In this document: one piece after another, positions 1 through 7,664 of the stretch
Layout of the letters: every line of letters starts with the position of its first letter
Numbering within the stretch: the first letter of the stretch is position 1
Origin: Acidobacterium sp.
Lineage (GTDB): Bacteria; Acidobacteriota; Terriglobia; Terriglobales; Acidobacteriaceae
Direction: 5' to 3'
Assembly (NCBI GenBank): GCA_003131625.1
Contig: PKVY01000095.1
Span: 39,689 to 75,867 of the forward strand
Length of the DNA stretch: 36,179 nt
Program-made: the position numbers and the translations under genes
The notes under the pieces: generated by a model
What the model was told of the DNA's origin: nothing
What the model saw: only the letters and a program-made list of their open reading frames with translations
Databases searched by the model: none

Positions 1-553
<553 letters not shown>

Positions 554-635
554 GATTGCTTGACCCTCTGCCTCGATTGCAGCGGAGCTGGCGCAAGGGT
601 CGCGCAAGAAATCTATAAAGATTTCATAAGCGCTG

Positions 636-1349
636 TCAGTCCGCGACCATCAGTTCGCCCGGAAGAATCGGCCGCGTGCGGGGCAACACTCCGTAGGCGG
701 CCAGGACGCCCATGCCCATGAGCACTCCGCAATAGACGGCCAGCTTCACCATGTCGGTGGCATGGTTCTTCGGCAGGGCCTTCCAGAGAATCAGCAACAC
801 CGTCTGTGCCGCCGTAACGGACCAAACCGTTCCATAGAAATAGCGGCGTTCCGAGCCTTCGCCTTGAGTGGAGCTGCGAACGCGCGGCAGGATGCCCAAA
901 GCGCCCAGCAGCAGAATGACGATCAGCTGCGGCGTGTAGCCGTGCGCGTAAATCTGCTTCATTCGCCATTCCCCCGTGCCTGCGGCCCAGGCAAGCCCGG
1001 CAAGGTCGAGCAGCGCGAAATTCAGGAGCGCGTTCCACGCGAAGGTGTAGCAGATGCGGCGATAGCGCGGGTTGGGGCGGTCTTCAGTGAAGCGCAGGAT
1101 GTACGGTGCGGGTTCGGCGCCGGGGAGCTGGCCGAAGAGCGCAGCAATACCGGTGCCCAGCAGCACGATGCCCAGCCAGATGAGGTTGCCCCTGCTGCCG
1201 CCGCGTGCGAAGAGATCGAAGGTGAGCGGGCCGGGCGCAAGAAAGAAGACCCAGATCCAGATGGGCCAGTGGGCGGCGCGATAGCGGGCAGTGTTGCGCG
1301 TACGCATTTTGCGCTGGTGCGCGTATTCGACTCGAACAGAGAGGGCCAT
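636..1349 (-). CDS. Polytopic membrane protein, function unknown
   Basis: The protein is 237 residues from the first ATG, or 223 from the second (Met15, base 1307). Neither start has a clear Shine-Dalgarno sequence. About six hydrophobic segments are visible: WPIWIWVFFLAPGPLTFDLF, the NLIWLGIVLLGTG region, YTFAWNALLNFALLDLAG, LIVILLLGALGI, TVWSVTAAQTVLLILW and VYCGVLMGMGVLAAYGV. The loops are rich in Arg and Pro, including RFTEDRPNPRYRRI between helices two and three. I see no motif that assigns a family. It sits 26 bases downstream of the HAD phosphatase and in the same direction, so co-transcription is likely. The alternating hydrophobic pattern and coding-like composition support a real gene, but the function is open. 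Confidence 0.6.
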   Translation of the reverse strand: MALSVRVEYAHQRKMRTRNTARYRAAHWPIWIWVFFLAPGPLTFDLFARGGSRGNLIWLGIVLLGTGIAALFGQLPGAEPAPYILRFTEDRPNPRYRRICYTFAWNALLNFALLDLAGLAWAAGTGEWRMKQIYAHGYTPQLIVILLLGALGILPRVRSSTQGEGSERRYFYGTVWSVTAAQTVLLILWKALPKNHATDMVKLAVYCGVLMGMGVLAAYGVLPRTRPILPGELMVAD

Positions 1350-1375
1350 AGTGGTCCGGGCAATTCTACGCGGTG

Positions 1376-2080
1376 TCAGCCGCCGGCAACAGCAGTCGTG
1401 CGCGACAGGGGAGTGAAACGCACCTCCAGCGCATCGCCGGTGACCCGCACCTGAACATCGTTGAGAGAATGCACGATCCAGTCAGCGTCGCCCAGGCTGG
1501 CGGGTGAGTGGGTGTAAAGCGTGGCCAGCACCCTGCATCCGGCTTCGTGCCCAGCTTTCGCGCCGGAGGCCGAGTCTTCGACGACCAGGCACTCCGCGGG
1601 GGACAGGCCGAGCAGTTCAGCGCCTTTGCGATACGGTTCTGGATGCGGTTTGCCGTACGTGACCAAGTCGGCGGAGACGATGCGCGCGGGCACGCGGATG
1701 CCGCCGTACTCCATGCGGCTGCGCGCGAGGCGTTCGGTGGCGGAGGTGACGACAGTCCAGTATTTTTCCGGCAGATTCTCCAGAATGCGTTCAACGCCGG
1801 CCAGCATAGCGAGCCCGCCGTTGTCGGCGATCTCCATGCGTTCGAGCCACGCGAGCTCTTCCATATCGTTCAGGTCCGGACGCAGCTGGCGGACGGTTTC
1901 AATGGCGCGGCGGCCATGAGCGGTCCGGATGGCCAGCGCCGGATCGATGCCGCGCGCTTTCGCCCACGCCTCCCACGTGCGCTCGACGGAGCCGATAGAG
2001 CTGACCAGCACGCCATCCATATCGAAGAGAATGCCGCGGGGATGCAGCGTGACAATGTCTGCCGCGGGGGACGCGTCCAT
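1376..2080 (-). CDS. HAD-superfamily hydrolase, sugar-phosphatase-like (subfamily IA)
   Basis: All HAD motifs are present. FDMDGVL has the nucleophile Asp20 and acid/base Asp22, VVTSA is motif II, GKPHPEPY supplies the motif III lysine, and VVEDSASGAKAG is motif IV. The helical cap between motifs I and II fits subfamily IA enzymes such as 2-deoxyglucose-6-phosphate or glycerol phosphatases, which hydrolyse small phosphoesters in the cytoplasm. The start at 2080 (MDASPAAD) gives 234 residues, a normal length. The frame continues upstream to 2182, but that extension lacks HAD character and has no better ribosome site. It appears to lead a short minus-strand operon with the membrane protein behind it. 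The substrate cannot be read from the sequence. The C-terminal tail (VRVTGDALEVRFTPL) is longer than in minimal family members. Confidence 0.88.
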   Translation of the reverse strand: MDASPAADIVTLHPRGILFDMDGVLVSSIGSVERTWEAWAKARGIDPALAIRTAHGRRAIETVRQLRPDLNDMEELAWLERMEIADNGGLAMLAGVERILENLPEKYWTVVTSATERLARSRMEYGGIRVPARIVSADLVTYGKPHPEPYRKGAELLGLSPAECLVVEDSASGAKAGHEAGCRVLATLYTHSPASLGDADWIVHSLNDVQVRVTGDALEVRFTPLSRTTAVAGG

Positions 2081-2277
2081 AGTTTCAGAGTAGCAGGGCG
2101 GATAACCAGAAGCGGTGTGCGCCGCAGCGTTCCGTAAGAGATAACTGAAGTGGCACTGGGGGAGATCATTCGTACCGGCCACTGTGCCATGATACGGAAG
2201 AGGAGATCGGGGGTGTCCGGCTCTGCGCGGGAGAGCAGACTCGGTCTGTTTCTCCTGTAGCTGAACCCTGCGACACC

Positions 2278-3063
2278 ATGTCCTCAGTTCGTTTCTCGCC
2301 CGGGAGGCAGGTTCTGCGGTCCGTTTTCATCAACTATCGAAGAAACGATTCCGAGGGTGAGGCCGGACGTCTCTTCGATGAGCTGACCAAGCAGTTCGGC
2401 GACAATTCCGTCTTCATGGATGTCTCCGCGATCGAGCCGGGCCGCGATTTCCGCAAGGCGATCGACGAGAGCGTGTCGTCGTGCAGCGTTCTGCTGGCGA
2501 TGATTGGGCTGGAGTGGCTGAACACCAAAGACGCGCAGGGGCGTAAGCGTCTGCAGGACGCGAATGATTTCGTGCGGATCGAGCTGGCGTCGGCGCTGCG
2601 GCGGGATATTCCTGTGGTGCCCGTCCTCGTACGCGGAGCCAGGATGCCGATGGCGGAGGAGCTACCCGACGATCTGAGGGAGCTGGCCTTCAGAAACGCA
2701 GTGGAACTGACCCATGCGCGCTGGAGGTCGGATGTAGATGTGCTGATCCGGGCACTCCGGCCCTACATGGACGAACCGCGTGGCGGCCATCAAGCACAGG
2801 AGACGCGCGAGCCAGGCAGGGAAGCCAGCGCCAAGCCGGCAACGGGAAGCGCCTCTGCGACCGCAGCGGTCGTGGTCATCGACGCGAAGACGATGGAGCG
2901 CGTGACGAGGGCATTGGCCGCGCATATCGGACCGATCGCCGAGGTCGTCGTGAAGCGCGCAGCAAAGCGCTGCTCCTCCGTGGAAGACTTCTACGACTGC
3001 GTGGCGAATGAAATCGAGAACGAAGCCGACCGCGCGCGATTTCTGAAGTCGAGCCGGAGTTGA
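2278..3063 (+). CDS. TIR-domain protein with conserved C-terminal module (candidate immune NADase)
   Basis: Residues 15-165 form a bacterial TIR domain: VFINYRRNDSEGEAGRLFDEL, the loop DNSVFMDVSAIEPG, SVLLAMIGLEW, and NDFVRIELASAL followed by the VVPVLV strand. Glu102 in VRIELASAL is at the position of the catalytic Glu of TIR NADases, so NAD cleavage is plausible. A low-complexity linker (about 166-197) leads to a second conserved piece (about 200-257, MERVTRALAAHIGPIAEVVVKRAAK, then a short helix with NEIENEADRARFL). That piece resembles the terminal modules seen on acidobacterial kinases, cyclases and caspase-like proteins (DUF8082-like; family name from memory). No signal peptide or TM helix is present, so it is cytoplasmic. 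No clear Shine-Dalgarno precedes the ATG. It converges on the heme sensor gene, ending 20 bases from it. Confidence 0.88.
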   Translation: MSSVRFSPGRQVLRSVFINYRRNDSEGEAGRLFDELTKQFGDNSVFMDVSAIEPGRDFRKAIDESVSSCSVLLAMIGLEWLNTKDAQGRKRLQDANDFVRIELASALRRDIPVVPVLVRGARMPMAEELPDDLRELAFRNAVELTHARWRSDVDVLIRALRPYMDEPRGGHQAQETREPGREASAKPATGSASATAAVVVIDAKTMERVTRALAAHIGPIAEVVVKRAAKRCSSVEDFYDCVANEIENEADRARFLKSSRS

Positions 3064-3082
3064 AGCATGCAGCCCGGCTTCG

Positions 3083-3955
3083 TTAGTCCTCTTCAACCAT
3101 CTTCAGAGCCTTCGCCAGGCTCACCTGCATGCGGTTGAAGGACGAAGCCACGGTGGCAATCTCGTCTTTGCTGGTGACCCGCACCGGGTTCACATCTTTC
3201 TCGCCGCGGCTGACGCGATCGGCCGTCTCGGAAACCAGCTTCAGGGGCCGGATCACAAACCAATAAACCGCGGCGTCAAGCGCGAGGATGGCGACGATCA
3301 TCACCCCGATGAGGAAGAGCAGCAGCTGCAGCCATGCGTGGTTGGCCTCCTGGATGGGAACGGACATCGGGATGGTGACGATTTGCGCGCCGATGACGTC
3401 CCCCAGAGTCCATCCGAAGCCGTTGTCCGGGCCGTAACGATCGATCATGGATTTCGGCGCTGCAGACGGCCAGCCGTGGCAATGCAAACAGTCCTGCATG
3501 GCGTGAATCGGACGGGCGATAAAAAGCGATGGACCCATGGACGTCGGCCGCACTTGCGAAATTTCCGTTTCGCTGGGGTGATCGCGCAGGTCCTTGATAA
3601 CGTCGATTTCCCAATCGGCGGGGCGATCCTCAGGGTTAGTGGGATTGAGCGCGGTTTCCTGATAGGTGTAATCGGGATAGCTTTTGTGGAGATAGCTAAA
3701 AGTGGAGTTAGCGACACGGAAGGGAATGCTTTGCGGCAGAAACCTGGTTTGTTCCAGGGGTACCAGAATCGGGGAGATATCGTGGTCGACGTAATCGCGG
3801 ATGGATTTGGAACTGGCCAGCATGAGTTTTGCCTGGTCCGTTACTTTTTGTTTCGCGTCGTCCTGCAGCCACGAGTGGGCCAGCTGCGAGATGATCAGCC
3901 CACCAACGCCGAAGACGACCAGCAGGATCAGATTGAATTTAGCCAGCAGCTTCAT
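3083..3955 (-). CDS. Membrane c-type heme sensor protein: DUF3365 (Tll0287-like) domain plus HAMP, no output domain
   Basis: A signal-anchor helix (residues 7-24) is followed by a periplasmic domain with a CLHCH c-type heme motif (Cys156, Cys159, His160) in the context of DUF3365/Tll0287 heme sensors. A second helix (about 209-232) and a HAMP linker follow (233-286, IRPLKLVSETADRVSRGE and DEIATVASSFNRM). The protein ends directly after HAMP at residue 290, so it carries no kinase, cyclase or methyl-accepting output and must signal through a partner. The ribosome site AGAGGG lies seven bases before the ATG. Heme attachment implies export and a cytochrome c maturation system. It lies between two TIR genes, 170 bases downstream of the TIR-TM gene on the same strand. 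Redox, NO or oxygen sensing is a family-based inference; a link to TIR signalling is inferred from context only. Confidence 0.9.
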   Translation of the reverse strand: MKLLAKFNLILLVVFGVGGLIISQLAHSWLQDDAKQKVTDQAKLMLASSKSIRDYVDHDISPILVPLEQTRFLPQSIPFRVANSTFSYLHKSYPDYTYQETALNPTNPEDRPADWEIDVIKDLRDHPSETEISQVRPTSMGPSLFIARPIHAMQDCLHCHGWPSAAPKSMIDRYGPDNGFGWTLGDVIGAQIVTIPMSVPIQEANHAWLQLLLFLIGVMIVAILALDAAVYWFVIRPLKLVSETADRVSRGEKDVNPVRVTSKDEIATVASSFNRMQVSLAKALKMVEED

Positions 3956-4125
3956 GGGTTCCCTCTTTCAACAGGAATAAGAAATAGCAGCGGAGACAGG
4001 CTGAGACACCGCTGTTATAGCACTGGGAAAGTAAATAAGTCAGACTGCGTTGCGTGCGAGCACACCCGCGGCGGCCGGCACCAGCGCGGAATTTGGAGAA
4101 CGCAGAGGCATCCTCCGGTTGACGA

Positions 4126-5190
4126 TCACTTTGAGCTGGAGGGATTAAAGGTGAATTGATGTTGGGATTCGGGCTTCCCTGCAGTGGTGCTGTCCACGGT
4201 TACCTGCAGCGCGCCGTTGACCGGGGTGATGGTCAGGGTTGCCACGCGGCTCTCCTCTTTCCCACTGTGCTTCTTCGCCTGGGTAAATTTAAAGGTCGCA
4301 GTCGCCTTCTGCCCGTCGAAGCTCACTGTCTGTCCGCCCCAGTCGCAGTCCTTCGGCTGGCAGTTTCCCCACGCTTCGATAGAAAGCTGATTCCCCGACG
4401 TCGTGATGTCAAGATAGTCCAGGCCGTTGTATTCGGCGTTCGTCGAGTTTTGCCATCTTCCCTGCAGGGAGCTGGCCTGGACGGGGGTGGCTGCAGCGGC
4501 CGCCGGAGCAGACTGATTCGGCGCCGGAGTGGCGGCGTTCCCGCCGGAATGGTGCATCGCGAAGAAGACAATGCCGATGATCGCAAGGACAACAACGACG
4601 GCGATTCCCACCATCAGCGGCATCTTCGACGATTTGGCGGGAGCCGGATGCGGCCCGGGCGAGTGCGGCGGAGGAAGCTGCACAGCGACCGTGGCATGAA
4701 TGGGCTCCGTGTCGGTAGAGCTCGACGCGGCGACATACTGGCTTAACGCCTGGGTCAGGAGCTGCACGTCGGAGTTCCAGCGGGCGTGCGTAATCTCCAC
4801 ACTGTTGCGATACGCGAGGTTCTTGAGATTCTCCGGAAGCTGATCGGGCCTGGGCATCTTTGCGTCATGCACCAGCACGGGGATGACGGCGATGTCGCGG
4901 GCCAGGGCCGAGCCGATCTCGAGACGCACAAAATCGTTGGCGTCATCGAGACGGCGCTCCCCGGAGCTGTTCGTGATGGTGGCCCAGGTGGGTCCGATCA
5001 TCGCGAGGAGCACGCCGCAGGAGGATACATTATCGTCAATCGCTTTGCGAAAATCCATGCCTGGGTTGATCCCGGCGACATCCATGAAGACAGAGTTATC
5101 GCCGTAGGCGCGGACGAGGTCGTCGAACAGCCGCCCCGCTTCGCCTTCGGTGTCGTCACGGCGATAACTGATGAAGATCGCGCGTCCCAT
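4126..5190 (-). CDS. Membrane-anchored TIR protein with extracytoplasmic C-terminal domain
   Basis: Starting at the ATG at 5190, preceded by a run of six G, the protein has 354 residues. An upstream in-frame extension to 5376 is not TIR-like and is rejected. Residues 4-150 are a TIR domain closely related to the neighbouring one: FISYRRDDTEGEAGRLFDDL, DNSVFMDVAGINPG, and NDFVRLEIGSAL with the likely catalytic Glu91. A Pro-rich linker (about 172-190) leads to one TM helix (about 192-212), then a Pro/Ala linker and a beta-rich domain (240-350). That domain has a Cys pair, Cys277/Cys282, which could form a disulfide outside the membrane. The topology suggests that an outer signal controls a cytoplasmic TIR. 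It is divergent from the muramidase gene and co-directional with the heme sensor. I do not recognise the C-terminal domain. Confidence 0.88.
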   Translation of the reverse strand: MGRAIFISYRRDDTEGEAGRLFDDLVRAYGDNSVFMDVAGINPGMDFRKAIDDNVSSCGVLLAMIGPTWATITNSSGERRLDDANDFVRLEIGSALARDIAVIPVLVHDAKMPRPDQLPENLKNLAYRNSVEITHARWNSDVQLLTQALSQYVAASSSTDTEPIHATVAVQLPPPHSPGPHPAPAKSSKMPLMVGIAVVVVLAIIGIVFFAMHHSGGNAATPAPNQSAPAAAAATPVQASSLQGRWQNSTNAEYNGLDYLDITTSGNQLSIEAWGNCQPKDCDWGGQTVSFDGQKATATFKFTQAKKHSGKEESRVATLTITPVNGALQVTVDSTTAGKPESQHQFTFNPSSSK

Positions 5191-5411
5191 GAGCCCCCCA
5201 AGGATGAAAATCGGCCGCTGCTCAGCCGTTGCCAGAATAGGCGTAAGGCACAATTTGGGCAACAGCGACGGACGGGCAATCATCGCGCAGCGGTACACTC
5301 GCAGATTTGACCAGGGCAGCCGCACGATGACAAGATGGCATCCGCGAAACGGATCGGACGAAACAACAGGGATCAACCAACGTATAGAGTGGTCAGCGGG
5401 AGGGTGCGCAT

Positions 5412-5870
5412 ATGGGAGTTAACAACCTGACGTATGGCGGAGACGGACTCGCCCTGACCGAGCAATTCGAGGGATGCAAACTCACGGCCTATCAGGATCA
5501 AGTAGGAGTATGGACAATCGGCTATGGCCACACCGGGCCGGAGGTCGTCGCAGAGCTCACCATCACCCTGGAGCAAGCCGAGGCTTTGCTCGCTAAAGAC
5601 GTGGGCAGCGCGGCGGCCTGCGTGAACAACGTGGTTGCGGTGCAGCTGAGCCAGGAAGAATTCGACGCGCTGGTGGACTTTGTCTTCAACCTGGGCGCGG
5701 GATCATTTGAAGGCTCCACGCTGCTGCGGGATCTGAACGCGGCCGACTTTGCCAGCGCGGCCGCTCAGTTCGACGCGTGGGATCACGCCGGTGGAGCTGT
5801 GGTGGCTGGTTTGCTGCGCCGCCGCCGGGCGGAAACCGCGCTTTTCGGTAAGGGGCAAACCGGCCCGTAG
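5412..5870 (+). CDS. GH24 phage-type lysozyme (muramidase), no signal peptide
   Basis: The 152-residue protein has the T4-lysozyme/endolysin active site. Glu20 (QFEG), Asp29 (YQDQ) and Thr35 (WTIGYGHT) have the same 9- and 15-residue spacing as Glu11, Asp20 and Thr26 of T4 lysozyme. The C-terminal FNLGAGSFEGSTLLRDLN and AGLLRRRRAE stretches are family hallmarks. It would cleave the glycan chain of peptidoglycan. There is no signal peptide or SAR helix, so it should accumulate in the cytoplasm unless a pore or another exporter lets it through. No other phage gene is visible nearby. The next gene, 78 bases downstream, encodes a two-helix membrane protein, an arrangement reminiscent of an endolysin-holin pair. 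It could be a domesticated prophage remnant or an effector of the adjacent TIR cluster. Confidence 0.92.
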   Translation: MGVNNLTYGGDGLALTEQFEGCKLTAYQDQVGVWTIGYGHTGPEVVAELTITLEQAEALLAKDVGSAAACVNNVVAVQLSQEEFDALVDFVFNLGAGSFEGSTLLRDLNAADFASAAAQFDAWDHAGGAVVAGLLRRRRAETALFGKGQTGP

Positions 5871-5948
5871 ATCCCCTGGACCTGGCTTCCGAGGAAATTC
5901 AGAACGGCGATTGTATAGTGGCAAGCAGCAGAACGAGGAGACCCGGTT

Positions 5949-6419
5949 ATGTCCGAAACGACGGAGTCCCTGAACCTCAGCGATCCGATTTATGCGCGGC
6001 TCGAGGATCAGATCGGCTGGTACGACCGAAAGGCCTCGTCCGCACAGCACACGTTCAAGCGCATCAAGATCGTGGAGATCCTGGCCGCAGCATTGATTCC
6101 TTTTCTGGCCGCGCTGAATACTTACCATAAGCTGGCGGGGGCGGTGACGCTGGTGACCGGGGGGCTGGGCGTGGTGATCACGATTTTGGAGGGGATTCTG
6201 CACCTGAATCAGTATCAGCAGTTGTGGACTTCGTATCGATCCACGTGCGAGGGGCTGAAACACGAGAAGTTCACCTACCTGGGCCACGCGGAACCGTACG
6301 CGAGCGCGGCCGATCCGCGTGCCCTGCTCACCGAGCGCGTGGAGACGCTGCTCTCGCAGGAAAACGTCGGGTGGACTTCCAGCCAGCAGCAGGCAGCCAA
6401 GGTCACGAGCGCAACCTAA
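5949..6419 (+). CDS. DUF4231 / SLATT-like two-TM membrane protein
   Basis: The 156-residue protein has an amphipathic N-terminal helix (YARLEDQIGWYDRKASSAQHTF), two adjacent hydrophobic helices (about 40-58 and 62-82) joined by a short turn, and a cytoplasmic helical tail (QYQQLWTSYRSTCEGLKHEKFTYL). This is the DUF4231 pattern, which belongs to the SLATT group of two-TM proteins predicted to form membrane pores or effectors in nucleotide-sensing conflict systems. GAGG lies about ten bases before the ATG. It follows the GH24 muramidase on the same strand and converges on the Cys-rich gene, ten bases away. Nothing resembling a SMODS/CD-NTase or SLOG gene is visible. A pore-forming role, alone or letting the muramidase out, is inference from family and position. 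Confidence 0.8.
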   Translation: MSETTESLNLSDPIYARLEDQIGWYDRKASSAQHTFKRIKIVEILAAALIPFLAALNTYHKLAGAVTLVTGGLGVVITILEGILHLNQYQQLWTSYRSTCEGLKHEKFTYLGHAEPYASAADPRALLTERVETLLSQENVGWTSSQQQAAKVTSAT

Positions 6420-6428
6420 GCAGCCAGG

Positions 6429-6650
6429 TTATTTCTCGCGCTCCTCATAGCAGGCGCGGCCGGGCACACAGCGGGCGAGATGGACGTAGTGATCGTCCGG
6501 ACCGGCAGGGCTCATGGTGCGCAGGCACCAGTAACTCGACGACGTCTGGATACCCGGCAGCCACGATTCGGCATTCTCCGGCGTAGCTCCGTAGGGGTTC
6601 TTGGTGCGGAGGCACTGGCAGGGTTGGGTTGCATTCGTTGTTGTGCTCAT
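6429..6650 (-). CDS. Small Cys-rich protein, last gene of the molybdenum hydroxylase operon
   Basis: The 73-residue protein has five cysteines (positions 11, 13, 42, 61 and 67) in CQC, YWC, ARC and RACYE contexts, and the conserved-looking block YWCLRTMSPAGPDDHYVHLARC. GGAGG is placed correctly in front of the ATG. The gene follows the FAD subunit by only 12 bases on the same strand, so co-transcription is likely. I recognise the general type of short Cys-containing hypothetical protein found in several Gram-negative genomes but know no function for it. Metal or Fe-S binding is a reasonable guess from the cysteines. No signal peptide is seen, so it should be cytoplasmic. Confidence 0.72.
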   Translation of the reverse strand: MSTTTNATQPCQCLRTKNPYGATPENAESWLPGIQTSSSYWCLRTMSPAGPDDHYVHLARCVPGRACYEEREK

Positions 6651-6662
6651 GGTTGACCTCCG

Positions 6663-7664
6663 TTATCCTGCCGCGCTGGGATCGCGATCTCTTTGTCCGG
6701 CGGCGAGCAAAATGGTGCGGTAGACCGCGACCGGGAAGAGATCGAGCTTGTAGGCGTTTCCTGAAAGTGGCTGCGCACCTTCAACAGCGACCTTGCCGGC
6801 GGCGCGAGCGGTTTCTTCGTTGATGGACTTGCCTGTGAGAGCAGCTTCCGCCTGCGGCGAGCGGCGCACGACCGGCGACGCCGCGCCCATGGTGATGACC
6901 GCGCGGCGGCAGACATCGCCGTCCATTTCGAGTACGACGCCGGCATCGGCAATGGCCCAGTCGAAGCTCTCTTTTTCGCCGTACTTTTGATAAGCGGACC
7001 GCGTACCCGGCGCAGGCTTCGGAATCACAATGGCGGTGAGCAGTTCATCGGGCTCGATCACCGTGAACTTCGTCGGGTTGGCGTCAGGCACAACGTACAA
7101 GTCCCGGATGCCCAGATTGCGCTTGCCACGCTTCGCCGAGCTCAGCTCAACGCTCGCATTCAGGCCCAGCAGTGCTACGGCGGCCGATGAGGGCGCCACG
7201 GAGGGACAAGTCGCGTACTCCATGATGGCGTGGTACTGGTTTAGCCCATCGAAGGCGAAGCATAGATCCTTGCCCTTCCGGATGCACTGGAAGTCCGACG
7301 AGCGGTAGTACCAGCACTGCACGCGCTGCAGCAGGTTGCCACCGACGGTGGCCATGTTGCGAATGTGCGGCGTCGCGGCGTGACCGCTGGCATCGGCGAG
7401 AATCTGATACTGCGACTGGATGAGCGGATGGTCGCTGATCTCGGCGAGCGTGGTGAGCGGGCCGATCGTCAGCCCCTGCTCGGTCTCGCGAATGCCGCGC
7501 AGTCCGGAAATATTGCGGATGTTCACCAGCCGGGTGGGCTGCTCGATGCCGTCCTTCATCCGGTCGAGGAGATCGACGCCGCCCGCTTTAACGACGGCTC
7601 CGTCCTTCAACTGCGAGAGTGCCGCATCAACAGAGGAGCAGTCAGCGATGGAGAAGCGGTTCAT
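6663..7664 (-). CDS. Molybdenum hydroxylase FAD subunit with extra 4Fe-4S site (PaoB/YagS-like)
   Basis: The 333-residue protein belongs to the CO-dehydrogenase/xanthine-dehydrogenase flavoprotein family. The FAD-binding loops AGGVDLLDRMK and IRNMATVGGNLLQ are clear. Four cysteines (117, 127, 135 and 153) lie in the insertion right after TVGGNLLQ, the place where E. coli PaoB holds a 4Fe-4S cluster; ordinary XDH or CoxM flavoproteins lack this. The true start is the ATG at 7664, which overlaps the stop of the molybdopterin subunit (ATGA, bases 7661-7664), so the two are translationally coupled. The long upstream part of the same frame is a shadow of that gene. The role is electron transfer from the Mo and 2Fe-2S centres to FAD. 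The substrate of the complex is inferred to be an aldehyde but is not proven. Confidence 0.92.
   Translation of the reverse strand: MNRFSIADCSSVDAALSQLKDGAVVKAGGVDLLDRMKDGIEQPTRLVNIRNISGLRGIRETEQGLTIGPLTTLAEISDHPLIQSQYQILADASGHAATPHIRNMATVGGNLLQRVQCWYYRSSDFQCIRKGKDLCFAFDGLNQYHAIMEYATCPSVAPSSAAVALLGLNASVELSSAKRGKRNLGIRDLYVVPDANPTKFTVIEPDELLTAIVIPKPAPGTRSAYQKYGEKESFDWAIADAGVVLEMDGDVCRRAVITMGAASPVVRRSPQAEAALTGKSINEETARAAGKVAVEGAQPLSGNAYKLDLFPVAVYRTILLAAGQRDRDPSAAG

Noticed and set aside
5191-5376. Longer start for the membrane TIR protein
   Set aside because: The extra 62 residues lack any TIR pattern, while the ATG at 5190 has a strong G-rich ribosome site right before the domain start.
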